A stretch of DNA of 64,000 nucleotides, taken from Trichoplax adhaerens (lineage: Eukaryota > Placozoa > Uniplacotomia > Trichoplacea > Trichoplacidae). Positions 26,418 to 44,657 of this stretch are shown here, piece by piece. The DNA lies in the NCBI RefSeq assembly GCF_000150275.1, contig NW_002060952.1, positions 22,482 through 86,481 of the forward strand. Direction: 5' to 3'. The first letter of the stretch is position 1; every line of letters starts with the position of its first letter. Both the position numbers and the translations under genes were made by a program. The notes under the pieces were generated by a model. That model did not search any database, was not told the DNA's origin, and was given only the letters and a program-made list of their open reading frames with translations.

Positions 26418-28868
26418 TTAGATGTTGAAAGAGTTCAAAGTGATCATTTTGCCAATTATCCAATAAGTTCTCATATTTCCTATTCCCTATATGTATTCAA
26501 GATAGTAAAATATCACTGTTAGCCAATTAAAATTGATAATAAAAATTTGTCCTATTACAATGATGAATTGAATCCTCGATTATGAACAGTGCCCACACTA
26601 TTCATATCTGTTAAAACTACAATCGTACAAAATCCACCTTTTCTAATACTTTCTCATGATACAACGGTTTTAGCGATATTTGCTTAAATATTATACCTTG
26701 ATATTCACTTCTCCTCTTTCTATCAGTCGATATTGATAAGTTTGCACCAATTTTCGATAGGTCGCTTCGCTGCAATGTATTTTTGATGCTAATATATAAC
26801 CGAGTTGATAGGATATTAATACAAATAATAATGCTAGCAACTTTTGAAAATGATTTAATTGTCCCAGCTCATCGATTTTGAGCTTTAATGATTGATATAG
26901 AATTTAATTGCATTCATCTTTATGCCTGATTATATATATTAGTTATATTATATCTAATTTTGACTAATCAAGCATAATTCCAAGTCTTATGATACCTTCT
27001 CCGCTTGATTCCATTCTTGATGCTATATTTACAGCATCACCAAATAAACAATATCGAGGCATTTTTCTACCGATTACTCCAGCTGCACAAGATCCTGTAA
27101 ATTCATGGATAAACGAAAATTACGTTCAGTTCCGCAGTTTCATAGAGGCGATACTAATTAATTTTAGGATTTTATGCTAGAAAAAGTTTGAAACTAGTTT
27201 AATAAGCTCTATACCAGAATGGATCCCAGCTCGTAACTGAATTTGAGTATTTGGGTTTTGAGGCAGTTTTACTTTTTTGATCGAGTTTAACATATCTAAT
27301 GCCATTTCGGTAATTTCCACAGCATGACGATCATCCGGTAATTTTTTCGGCAAGCCTGACACTACCATATAAGCATCACCAATAGTTTCAACTTTATAGA
27401 CTTCATGTTTATCAGTTTGGACATCAAACAACAAGTAGATATTATTCAACATGTCAACTATATCCATAGCTGAACACTGATGGCAAATTTGCTCAAAGCC
27501 AACAATATCGCTGAAATAGATTGTAACGTTATCGTATTTTTCAGCTACTATATCTTGACCTCGTTTTAATCGTTCAGCAATCGATTTTGGTAACATTTCA
27601 CATAAGAGTGCGTCTGTTTTAATCTTTTCGCGTTTCAATTTTTTAGTTTTGGTGGCTAAATTGACTGCATAAGTTTGAATGCTTTTCGTTAATTTAACGG
27701 TTAGGAAGATCAAGACTGGACAAATAAATAAAACACTCATTAGTAGAATGAGTGAAAGTATAAAATTTTGGGCTGCAACTTCGCTAATTTTTGTTGATTG
27801 AGATTGGATATATAGGGCCGTTCTATCTTGAATGATTTTCAGTTGATTAATATAGGCAGACATGTATGCAAACCAATCGTTAGCCTGTTCAATGGATGGC
27901 TTATGAGGGATATTTTCGGTTATAATACTGCGTAACGACTGCAAACGTTGATTGATACTCGCATTAGAGACCGTTTCATTAAAATGAAGAGCAATATAAT
28001 TGGAATACTGAACAGCTGAAGTTAAGCTCATATTACCAAGTTGTAATTTAGCGTAATAAAGTAACGCCTCCCGATAGCTTAAGTTCGTTCGTAAGAAATA
28101 GATACTACCAACAGCTCTTTCAAAGCCGGTCTCTTCTTTGCCCTTTAATAGCATTTGATAAGCAACTAATACATTCCACAAACTGTCTGTCTGCACATTG
28201 CGGATACCAGTGGAAATCCAACCCAATAAATGACTATTAATATTAGAATAAAAAATTAATTCATTCATAGCGGTAGTATTGGCAATATCGACCACTTTGT
28301 CACGATGATAATTTAAATATTCATAGATGGCACTACGATTGGCTAAATAAGATGCTTTTTCGTTTAAACTATGCAATTCTACTGTTGGCCATGGTTGAAT
28401 CTTGTCTATTGCTCTGTTTGTTTCTAATCTTTCTTGAATCAATGACTTAAACATATTTCTATCATAATTACTACTAACATATAAGACAGTTTGACCCCGT
28501 TCAATCTGTAAACGGTGAATAAGATCACCCAATTGAATGCTCGAAGAAATCTCCTTCTTAACTTGATTAGCCTGATTCTGCTGAAATGTGTTGTTGACCA
28601 AGCTGGAAACTGTTATAGCAGCCAAGCCAATACAAGGAATTAAAATTAATACTGTCATCTTAATTGATTGGATCCGTTTTTGAAGAGCACGAAGTGAACG
28701 CCTATCTATATAATTGCCTAATCGTCTGATACCCTCGGTTTCTTGACTATCACTACTATTATCATCGTCTTCGTCTCCATGAAAATCTTTGTACAAACTG
28801 GAAGCAATATGGCTTTTCAGCCGCATTTGAGTATTCAATCGTAATCTTCCGTCACCTGAATTCACCAT
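26418..28868 (-). CDS. NIT-domain receptor guanylate cyclase, NIT-GC3 (4 coding exons)
   Basis: Third array member, 637 residues. The exons are 28868-27215, 27094-26996, 26788-26697 and 26486-26418. The head is acidic (GDEDDD near 31). TM1 is about 70-91, the NIT domain about 98-366 (LQIERGQT near 120, [10 protein letters not shown] near 249), TM2 about 368-390, then the signalling helix (EMLP near 424) and the cyclase. Metal Asp are D454 and D498; guanylate-selecting residues are E494 and C567; catalytic residues are N574 and R578, all intact. CQCSAM replaces the usual ESTAM region after IC, a mild change in a surface segment. The introns are short (120, 207 and 210 bp). The tail ends NSFNI, closely resembling that of NIT-GC2, which suggests these two are the most recent duplicates. 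Read-through past the first exon would give a false C-terminus without the catalytic Asn/Arg. Confidence 0.92.
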
Positions 28869-31800
28869 TATGAAAATGGATGCCCTCGGATGATAGATAA
28901 TTTTGGCATATACAATATCCTATTAAATTCGTAACATACAGTTAAATTAATGTTGCTGCTTACTCGAATAAAATGAGTATATTAACACGTTGTATTTTTA
29001 GTAATGTTAAAAGGCTAAGTTGATAATATCCTAACTAGTGGAAGTAATGAAGTATTCACATCTCTCTAAGTTGAAGATAAGGCTACTAGTATCAATCGCA
29101 ACTCTGGTTACTTCTTAAAATGGATAGCACATAATCAAAAATCGATCTTATTAGAAAGATAAATGAATGTCATTAGTTGAATATCTCTGAAAGCGATATT
29201 AATGGTCTATTTAAAAATGGAACAGAGATAAAGCAGATTAAAAAATGCAATTGGTAGTGGTCGTTCTAAGAATATTCAATCTTAAATGTTGTAAACCACT
29301 GAGATACTTCTCATCAATGCATTACATAAATCCTTCAGAGCAGTTTAAACTCAAGTCAATTTTCTGTTATATGATAGAATCAATTTCGCTTCAATCATTT
29401 CTGTCATGTCGATAGAAAATAACGATTAGCTCATTTATTAGAGTTATTAAACTAGTATTAGGCTCCCATTTCTGCTTAAACTGAAATAGGATACACGCTA
29501 TGGCGCAATTTCTTAACCATTTCAAGGTAAATTAAAGACGGTACTTAAACGATAACCACGCTACTAGATAATTCTTAATAAATAATTATTATTTAGATTC
29601 TAAAGAAGTAAACTAATATTCCTTCCGTCCTTCGAGGGGGTGGGGGTATTTGTGTGATATGTACGACATTATTACTTGCCAGTTAATTCATATACTTAGC
29701 ATTAGAAAGCAATAAATAACATGTCCAAACTGATTTATGAGTGTATTCTTTCACTTATAGATGGACCAATTCTAATTCAACTTCAAGCTAATAGTTTTAG
29801 AGATTGTTACGAACGATTCAAGAATTTAATAATAATGTAGCATAAAATACTTAATTGAAAATTTAGACTCTTGATCGTGATATTCTTTCTAGTCAAACAC
29901 TTGAAATTATTATCAATGATATCCTGAGAAATATCATGTAACTGATTTAAGAAAAATATCAATAAGGGCTTGTCTTTCTGATTCTCCAGAAGTAATTCCC
30001 AGCGTAAATGAAGATATAAACAAGAGCACCTTATGTACATATAGAACATAAATCGGCTCAAAAAATACTGTATTAGAAACTATTAATTTGGTACCGACAA
30101 TATTGCGTGTTCATTACATGGAAAGTTGTTAATGATACTAGTGTAAATAAATTCCATTATACACTAAGGGATAGTTGTACATGTTGTTGATATCAACATA
30201 GAGATATATATTTACTGTGTCATCTTCATTCCCTCAAGAATTCTAATATTGATCACGCCGAACTTTAGAAAATCTTACTTAAAATAAATCATTTCTATGA
30301 ACAATTTGGACTTAATACAAATATCTGGACAAGGTAATACAGTCTCATTTGCTATTGATTTTTACATACTAATACACTGCAACATTATAACAAGAAATTG
30401 ATGTAGACTGCATTTTTCATTTAAAATTTGTTTTTAACTAATAAATTAAAGAAATTTTAAATTCAAGACTATAAGGCAATATAAAATTTTCATCCATATC
30501 ATAGGCACAGTATTCGAACTGAAAGTATTACTCTATATGTGTAATATAATACATAAAAATTAAATTTAGACATATCGTCAATATATAAACAACTTCAATA
30601 AATTGATTGATTCAATTTTAGGCTAGTAAATTTATTAAAACCAAAAATTTTGAACGTACTTTTTCCTCGCTGAGTAAAATTTTACCGCAACAAAATCGTT
30701 CTGGCAGGAATATTAATCGTCTGTGATTCCTGTAAGCTAAAACAACAAAAAATAAGGATTTAGAATTATTTTTTTAGGTAAGTCCTGTCAATGCTAAATA
30801 GATCGAATGACTGCGTGTTATAATGTTATTAATGTGGCATTCAATAAGTTTATAATCGTGAAAAGTATTTTGGTCAGTAAATTCGAATAATTTCACCCAG
30901 GTATCAGATCCAAATTTCATATCGTTTCAAAAAATGAAGTTGCTTACTTGGATAAATAGCAGGAGTAACGAATACGAGTATTGGACGCTAATTTGCTTTG
31001 TGTAGTAATGAAAAAAAACGAAAGACCAAACGGCTTATACGACAAAGTAAAAGGACTTCTTAGTCAACTGTCGCCACTTTTCACTACATACCGCGACCCG
31101 TCTTATTGTAGGGCACCAAAGTAAGTCCTGATATGGCTATTACTTTTAATAATTGTTGTGAAAAGAAACAATAATACATTAGAAATTTGATCTCTCGGAA
31201 GAATACAATAGCCAAAATTATCTGCATGAACTAATGGTTGGAAATGCTTCCTTCGCATTTTTCCATTGTACTAATTAGCAATCTAATTTTTTTCTATTTA
31301 TAGCTTTGGTTGATATTATAAATTCTGACTCCTGCAGTTAAATAATTGTCTGTATAGCTATAAAATCAAACAAATGATTTATTTTTGCTTAATCCTTATA
31401 GAAAATATAACGAAAATAGCGCTGATAAGATAGAAAATTACCTTTATTATAATATACTACTTAACATCTTTAACTTCCTTTAATTAATTTTAAAACTTAG
31501 AAAGAATTATTTTAAATTGGTCTATTGCATTTCAGTATTCAAAGCAGAATGTTAATAAAATTTTAATAGAAGATATCATACGGAAATATTTGATAGTATT
31601 TGACTGAGCAGTAGCAATTTCCGATTATCTTAATCATAATATCCAAACTTTTTAGAAAGATGCAATTCTCTCCATATAATAAACTAAAATTCTTGAAAAA
31701 TCAAAGTATACGTAATTCATTTTACAGCAATATTATTTCTTAACTTTCGATAAAGGTAAATAGTAAATTTCCAATAATTTTAATTATTTCTATAGAATAA

Positions 31801-34800
31801 GCCAGCTATTTACAATTATTAACAAAGACAACTGACCCCATCTCAATGTAAGATTAATGACCTACACAAGACCTTTTTAACTTGATAATAAAATCTTTTC
31901 ATTAGAATAAAGTGAAGCAAAGCAAGTGCCCTTTATGCTATTAAAGCAAACTTATTTCATTCTAGCAGGCTAATCATTCCTGTCTTTATCAACAGATCCC
32001 ATTTATTGACAACAATATCTCATTGCAGAAAATAAATCATTACCGATGACAATAAATGTTAATAATAAAATTTATAGATAACACTTGTCAAGGTGTAATT
32101 TCTGTTCAGAATATCTATACCGATGCAAATTTTAAAGTAATCAGCAAAAAAATAGGTATTGTTTCTAGCTATAACATTACGTTAATTAAAATTTCTAAGT
32201 GATAAACATCTATCTTTTACCAAGACTACCTTACTTTGTTTATATTTCAACTTATATTTTAAACATTATTCACTTACATTCATCATTGCCTGGCTTAATT
32301 TATACATTTGTTCTATAGACAGCAGAATAAATTCTAGTTCCTCCGTAAAGTATACGGTATTGAGTAAAAATAGTAGGCAATTATTGAACTGTTCATGTAT
32401 AATTTATAATTGCATTGTCACCAATTTTAGCCTAAGCTAGGGTTGTTATGATCTATATGGCGAAGAGATTTCATTCAAAGCCTATACTAAATTATTTCTT
32501 AACTCTGGTCTTTAAGTTCAGCAAAATCATCACGTACTGTGTTGCTAACTTAAATAAATAATTTCCGTCAATGATCTCCCTTGATCTGTAAATAAACTTC
32601 CTTATATTTTAGCCGCTACTATTGGGTGATTTGTGTATTCGTAAATAAAAGTTATGAGATTTCTTAAATATCTGTTCGTAAAAAATCATATCTGCCATTA
32701 TTAGCGCTTTTTAAAGCACAACATGTGTAATATTTGCGTCTACTATACGAAAGATCCATTAGTTAGAACTTTAAAATGGAATATCGTGAATTCCTAGAAT
32801 AATTTAACAGTTAAAATAAGTGCATATGGTGCCGTATTATATCAATTTTTTTCGTTAAAATTTTTTCGGTGTCAAGTTGTTAGGCTGCATTTCTGGACAA
32901 AGAGTTGAAAGATTAATAAAATAGGAATATAAAAAATTATAGACTAGATATAGGAAAACATATTGCTTATGTATGCGAATTGATAACTTTAATCAAATTC
33001 TGGATAGCATTGATAGGAAACATCAACAACCATAATTTAATACCGTATGCTACGTCGAATGGTTACCTCATACACTGTCTTATTGGTGCGGATTCTGTTT
33101 TTTAATGAAAGATATTTTATTCTATAATGTATAAAAAAGTAGAAAATAATTTGTATTTTGGATGTTACTAAAAAAAATAACATCGATATTCGAATGAATG
33201 TATTTCATAATTAATTATAATTAAATAAGACATCGGTAATCTATTGCTGTTAAATGTGTTATCCATTATAGCTTTAATGGAGACATTTAAGTCACCCTAC
33301 TAATGATGGATACATTTAATTCTTTATTGAAGTGAAAAGACAAGAATTAATTGCTTAGTAATAACGATTATTCTCATTTTCTACAATATCTTACCTTATG
33401 CTATTTTAAAAGAATAATTATACTCGCATAGCCTAGCCAAAGAAACATGGAGCTTGCAATCTTTATTAACTAATAGTAAGTAACGCTAGCGGTTACCATA
33501 TTTTAATACAATATTTATTTAATTTTGTACTCGTAAATTTTATATTTCTTAAGTTACTCAGGTAAAATTCTAAAGATATTCTAAAATCAAAAAGCTTATA
33601 AAAGCATTCTCAAAGGAAAAAATAACTTCATATGATTACTATTGCTACTAATTATCTTTCCATTTAACTTTATTAGTAAACTTTCGTTAACGTTGTAAAT
33701 TAATAACTACTATAAATAATTCGGCGGATATAAACAGTAAAGGCATCACATTATACTAAATTGAAGTTGTAATCAAAAAGTGTGAAATTTTCAATTAAGA
33801 AAGAACGGTACTAGTACTTCGGTGTAATTATCAATTCTGTCATTAAGTGAAATGCCAACATTTATTGCTCAACGAGCTTTATCCTGGTCGTAACGGCGTA
33901 AAAATAGGAACTTATCTGCTATCAATAATATTACTATTTATGTTCCTCCTAGTACAGACCTCTAATTACAGTATTGAAAATGATAATATTGAGAGGAAAT
34001 TGGCATTATATTCAATATAAAGAATATATCGGAGGCATATCTCATTGACGTATTCTTTACACAATTGTAAAGTCCTAAATTCATTACGTCAAGCAATGTT
34101 ATTACTAGCTATTAGAAAGATTAATTGTCACTAAGCGTAAATCTAAATTTCGTTATTTCAGTCCAGAGAGGAGCAAATCATAACTCTGAATGTACTAAGA
34201 TGTTGACGATAGCATCAGATGAACGATAAATTAGCAATAACTCAAATATTATCAATTGTTCCTCTGTTAGGATCGAATTATTACGCGATTACTAACGGAA
34301 GAGACAGAGGCTTTATTAGAAATTAAATTAGCAAGATTTGTCGGTATCCTATTCTAACATTCAGTAGTGTTATTTTCTATCTATGCTCTAAAATGATCGT
34401 ACCGTAATTGAAATAGACAACAAGTATAAAACTTACACTATTATATATTACAACAATTGCAATTATTCTGAAATGTAGACTAGCGGAAATAGCACTCTTC
34501 AGTAATTTTTGCCTGAAATAAAAGAAAACCTATTATAAGTATAGGTGATTTGCAAGATTATCGTCTAATTTTTAATTTGTATAACATCGTAAACTGTGTA
34601 TAAGCCACGATTGCATGAGAAAGAGTAATATATTTTCTAGCTTAGGTTCCATCAATTGTAAATATCTGCCAGTATTGGTCGCAAACAAAATATGAGATCA
34701 TAATGAAGTTAGCATTTTGTACTTATGCGTTCATTCTAATGATAAGCACAACACGGCAAAGTTATAAGCGACCGTTAATTCTATTAGTTAGAGTATAGAA

Positions 34801-36863
34801 AGAACAGCACCATTTTTTTTATCATAGTTTATAGCCTCCGTAATTCTAATCTATACATAAATGATGCATGCATTAATTATTAGGGCGATTTATTGTTTTC
34901 ATTATAATATAATTGTTGTTTGACTTTTTCTTTATCCAATTATAAGTTGTTGTTATTTTTATTTATTTATTTATCTTAAAAATAGCAGCAGCTTTGATTC
35001 GACTTCTCAAGAAGCTTCAGTGATTCAACTATATAATTGCCGCTAAAATTCCTATCTAATTACTTTCATGCAGGTAATTGACGAGTAACACTGATCTTAT
35101 CCAATCTACATTTTACCTTATCATATTGCTTCTTGTTGTAACGGTATATTTTTTATTTGTGATCTCCTACCATAGCAATAATATCTACCTTTTCAAATTA
35201 CCGTTTATCCATGGTTAATTGAGTGAAACTAAAAGTTCTATGGGTGAACTATAACAGCATAAATTTTTCAGTATAAAAATTTATAAAATTTTTATGCAAA
35301 TTATCTATTAATTTATAGATAAAATCAAAATCTATTTCCATAATTTGTAATCAGTAAATGCCAGACGCTTATTTCAAAAGACTCCTTACATCTATCATTC
35401 ATAAATATTTTACTGTATTAAAATTTATTTCTAGTATTTCAAAGTTAACATAAAATCTATATATATTGGCAATATAGCAGCACACTTCACACTTTTTACA
35501 TATTATACGGTTTCATTATACAGATACATAGAAATTCAACCAAATAAACAGATAACTCAGATAAGTTTGGTTAATCTTACTGAATACAAATACATTGGCT
35601 TAATGAAATTGCAGCTCTAAACTTTTTTAAATCTCATTTGAGACTTGAAATGAAGTAGCAAGCGATCACTACCAGACTTAATATATATATGAAGTAGAGA
35701 AACACAACCTTGTTCATGAAAGTATCACAATTGTCTCATCTGGAAGTTTAAGCACATTCGCGGTACCGTATGTATTTTAACTCACTCCGCAAGTAATGCG
35801 GTATCGTTTACTGCATTAGCTTACAATATCTACAGGACACGGACATAAATAAATCTTATCTAGTCACGAAATCATAGTGATAATGAATTATGCGAAATGT
35901 AGGTATTAATCCACTGTATATTAGAGGCTTTTGCATGGTCGTTATAGTATATGCCGTAACATACAATGAGACTCCAATAAACTATCAAAAATGGTGTTAA
36001 CTACGTTATATAAATTATCTACCATCAGACTTACGAATGATGACTATGTACCGTAAATCATTTCAATTCTACGTTCTTAGTCAGTCATAATTTGTACAAA
36101 GATAATAATTTCAGGTGTGATAGATATTACAAACGAGAACAGTGATTGCGATATCTTAAAATAGGGGTCTAATTACAGTGTTAGTGATAGTGTTACTACA
36201 ACATATTTTACTGTACAATATATATATGTTACAGTCATTTAAGACGTTCTTTGGAATGACCATAACACATCCGCTTTTTAAGCTATCCGTAAAACGAAAG
36301 AAAGATGAAATAATGAAAAAGGCAATATCTGTAGACTGATAACAGCCACCCATGCATAAGATGAAGATACCGCAAGTTACTACTGATACCAGCTATTATA
36401 ATTTCGCTCTATACTGATAAGAGGATTGAGCCTTTAGTAACGAGTTAAATATTTAATATTGTTATTACAGTGTGCAGTGCACTATAATCATTTAATGAAA
36501 TGGTTAGTAGTCAACTCAGTTGGTATCTACGCCTTTGCCTAAGTAAAAAGTATAGGAATGGGCGTTCGAGTAACTATGAAAAAGTTTATACAGCCATACA
36601 AATTATACGAATGATATCTGTACAGCATAAAATCTTTGTATTGCAGACTACCGGCATGTTAATTCTTCTAAAGTTACTTAATTGATAGCAATAAAAATTA
36701 ATATAATCAAGAATTCAGTTTGTTAACACATTTAGAACATAAATTGAAGAGATAATAGAAATTCAAACTTAAATTGGTAGCTACTTTCGGAACATCAGCA
36801 TCCAGTCGCGTTGTAATTTAGCTTTATGCCCGATAGAAACACGTATTAGCAACATTTTATTCA
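28869..36863. other. Intergenic DNA between NIT-GC3 and NIT-GC4
   Basis: About 8 kb of AT-rich DNA. I see no exon, RNA gene or strong repeat; there are only short AT hairpins (for example near 35305) and a G-rich run near 29635. The left edge must carry the NIT-GC3 promoter and the right edge the NIT-GC4 3' UTR. Confidence 0.5.
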
Positions 36864-41749
<4,886 letters not shown>

Positions 41750-43839
41750 TTTATTTTCCTTAATCTAGAAATCAGTAAAAAAAAAAGACTTGATGGTTAG
41801 TCGAGCTTTACTAACTCTAGCAGTCTTCAAAGCTAGCAGTTACTAATAAAATCAATTTTTTAGCCGTTAAAGAAGTTGCAATATTGCATTAATAACTTTA
41901 TATGATAATTAATACTTTAATGGAGATTGAAATTGAAATGAATTTTATTTTTCTGTTTTAGGCTAAAAATTGTAGTACCGAAAATATTAGATGACATTGA
42001 TCACGAAATTATTGAAAGATCTTAAAAGCTAATAATTGGTGAAATTTTTTCCGCTTTATCGGACAAGATACTGAAATAAATTGAAGAATAAGTAATGTAT
42101 GTATTAAAATATATCAGTATGGTCACATAGATAATATAGTGTAAATTTAACTGATAATTACGGTAAAAATAAGTTAAAATATCAACAATAGCCTACCTCT
42201 CTTTTCATGAAACACGGATGACGTGATCTTTTCAATTTTTGCTCATAAAACAAACAATTTCAATATTGATGGATATCGTCCCTTGATTGATAAAACGCCA
42301 TAATCCTCGATTTATGAAATATTTTATAGTCACTTGTCATTGATTGATTATTATCCCATTTTAGACATTCGATTTTTTACAACGCCTAACAAAATAGTAC
42401 TTATGTATATAGGTAAGCAAATTAACTTAGAAATTTTCTTGTTTCAGAGAAATCAAGCGACGATACCAATATAAAAAAATACATTAGTTTTCCTATAAAA
42501 AAATCGATAGAATCAACGATTTAAGATACTCACTAAATAATGTGATGGTCAGTGATATTGAACTATTACTATATCGTGTTGTATACGTTAGTCTTAAATT
42601 TCAATGTATTGTAAATAGCATATTGATGAATTCCTTTGACTGGTTTCAATTTAATATTATAGGAATACAATATCATGGAAACTAATTAATTAGAGTACAA
42701 TAAGTTGGTCTTGGGCATACTGATGCTTATTTAGACGATAATATTCTTTGTTAGTTGATATCAATAACTATGTACATATAAACATTTCTTTGTTGCTACC
42801 CTACTAAATATACCTACTATGAAATATTTTCTTCTGTCTGTGACTGATATCTGATATTACAACTTTGGATAAATGCTAATCTACTTGTAACGAAGGTGTT
42901 TGAAGTGAATCTGGTAACAATGTCACCACTGTCCTTGATGACGCTAAACTTAAATATTTTATATGAATATGTCTCCATTTTATTCTAAAGAAACGAATTA
43001 ATAGCATTAAATTTAACGATTGAAAGATTCTTTCTTCTCATACTGATAATCGAATTGCGATAACGTTTTATTTTGGAAAGATTTTATCATTTGCAGATAG
43101 TTTACTATTTGCTTCATATGATCATATATACTTACAGTATGATTGGCAAAATACGCCATTTATAAGCTTTCTTCGTATCGGTCCATTGCGCCAGATGTGA
43201 GTTGAAACTAATAGGAATAAAAATGGGCACACTACTTAGAGCTATGTTGCTATTATTTACGTATAATTTCGTATATCGTTGGTATGATGATTTTGATCAC
43301 TATTAAACGCGCATACCTAATTATACGCGTATATTTGTATATTATCATCAAGGGTATTGAAATTCAAATGATCTGTAACTATTTAAGTATAAAAGACAAC
43401 TTGATATAGTACTACTTCAATATAGCCGAACTAACACTGGGAAATGTTTTTTACGCCATACCAACTTTTTACAATAAATCATATCTTCCATTTTTTAATA
43501 ATTGAAATGTCCATATCATAACTACTAGAACGGAGGTTAAGCTTAATTGATAGAAATTTAAAATGTTTTTCATTTAACATATTTATTTACTTTACTCTTC
43601 AATTTCTAATAATAAATTTATGTCATACAGGCCTACGCAGATGATGTGCCATGATCATACTACGTATAATCATGGATTCTCTTTGTGTCAATACTGTATA
43701 GCTATGAATTTATTTTACAACTTATAACAACCAACAAATTCTAAATTTTAAAATACAAAGGTGAAAGGAAAATTTCAGTATTACTTCCTTTTTGATTGTA
43801 TAATTCAACTATCAGCGTGGATTACAGTACGCGTCTATT

Positions 43840-44022
43840 CTATTCTGCATGAATAGCAGGTGCATCGATTGTGGTCTGACAATAAAGACGTTTGCCATAT
43901 TTGTTATCCTCTTTTATCCAGAAAATAATCTCAATTTTACGTGCAATGAACACCAAATCATGAAGCTTATCAAACGTTCTCTCGTCAGTTGGATCATACG
44001 CTACGCGTATCTTTGATCTAAT
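43840..44022 (-). CDS. Possible terminal exon of an unrecognised small gene
   Basis: The minus strand is open for 61 codons after an AG acceptor at 44023, ending in TAG at 43840. The product begins IRSKIRVAYDPTDERTFDK and ends TTIDAPAIHAE, a mixed composition that looks more like protein than most chance frames here. Upstream on the same strand, two segments can be joined in phase: an ATG at 44356 reading MSGSITVLHNK, and a stretch after TTTTACAATTGCAG that ends near 44100. The implied introns are short and one donor (GGTGGCAG) is weak. I recognise no family. It may be a real placozoan-specific gene, part of the nearby repeat mosaic, or chance. Confidence 0.25.
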   Translation of the reverse strand: MRSKIRVAYDPTDERTFDKLHDLVFIARKIEIIFWIKEDNKYGKRLYCQTTIDAPAIHAE

Positions 44023-44657
44023 CTGCGGTGTTTAACTATTGGCAGGTCTAATGCATAACTGTGCTGATTTCCTATCAGTCAAACTCGAGATACTTTCCAC
44101 CGCAATGAGCATAATAAGATACGTGTCCGTTGCACTTTATTCGAGTTCTCTGCAATTGTAAAACAGATGACGTAATTTATTCAATTTTAAATTTTCTGCC
44201 ACCTCCATCTGACCGATATGCCACTAGACAGCAATCTGTGACCAACAGTGACTGATAATTATAATTAATTGATGAATTAGTACTAATGTCAGTTTCTGGC
44301 CAAGCACGATAACTCAAGTCGACTTTGTTATGAAGGACTGTGATACTGCCAGACATTGAATACAAGTCTCACCATACTGTAGACGTGTATTAACTGAGAT
44401 GGCATGTATACACGTAAATTAAGGTACAACGAAAACATCATTCGATTTGAATAGTAACTCTTCTGTCCGTACTAATAATAATTATTAATGTTGTGAAGCA
44501 TAGATTTGTCTAGGCCGCTGGTTTTGCATCAAGTGCGAGAGTCGAAGATGAACTACTGCAGAAGAAGGTGTCTTCCTTCAATACCATTATTACAGTACTA
44601 TACATTGTATACGTATACACTGTACACTGTAGCCTATGCCATGTTATGGTCACAAGC

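Noticed and set aside
31110-31150. Resemblance of AAGTAAGTCCTGATATGGCT to the PRP19 exon 1 donor region
   Set aside because: The similarity covers only about 30 bp of splice-site-like and AT-rich sequence, and flanking exon sequence does not match, so it is not a PRP19 fragment.
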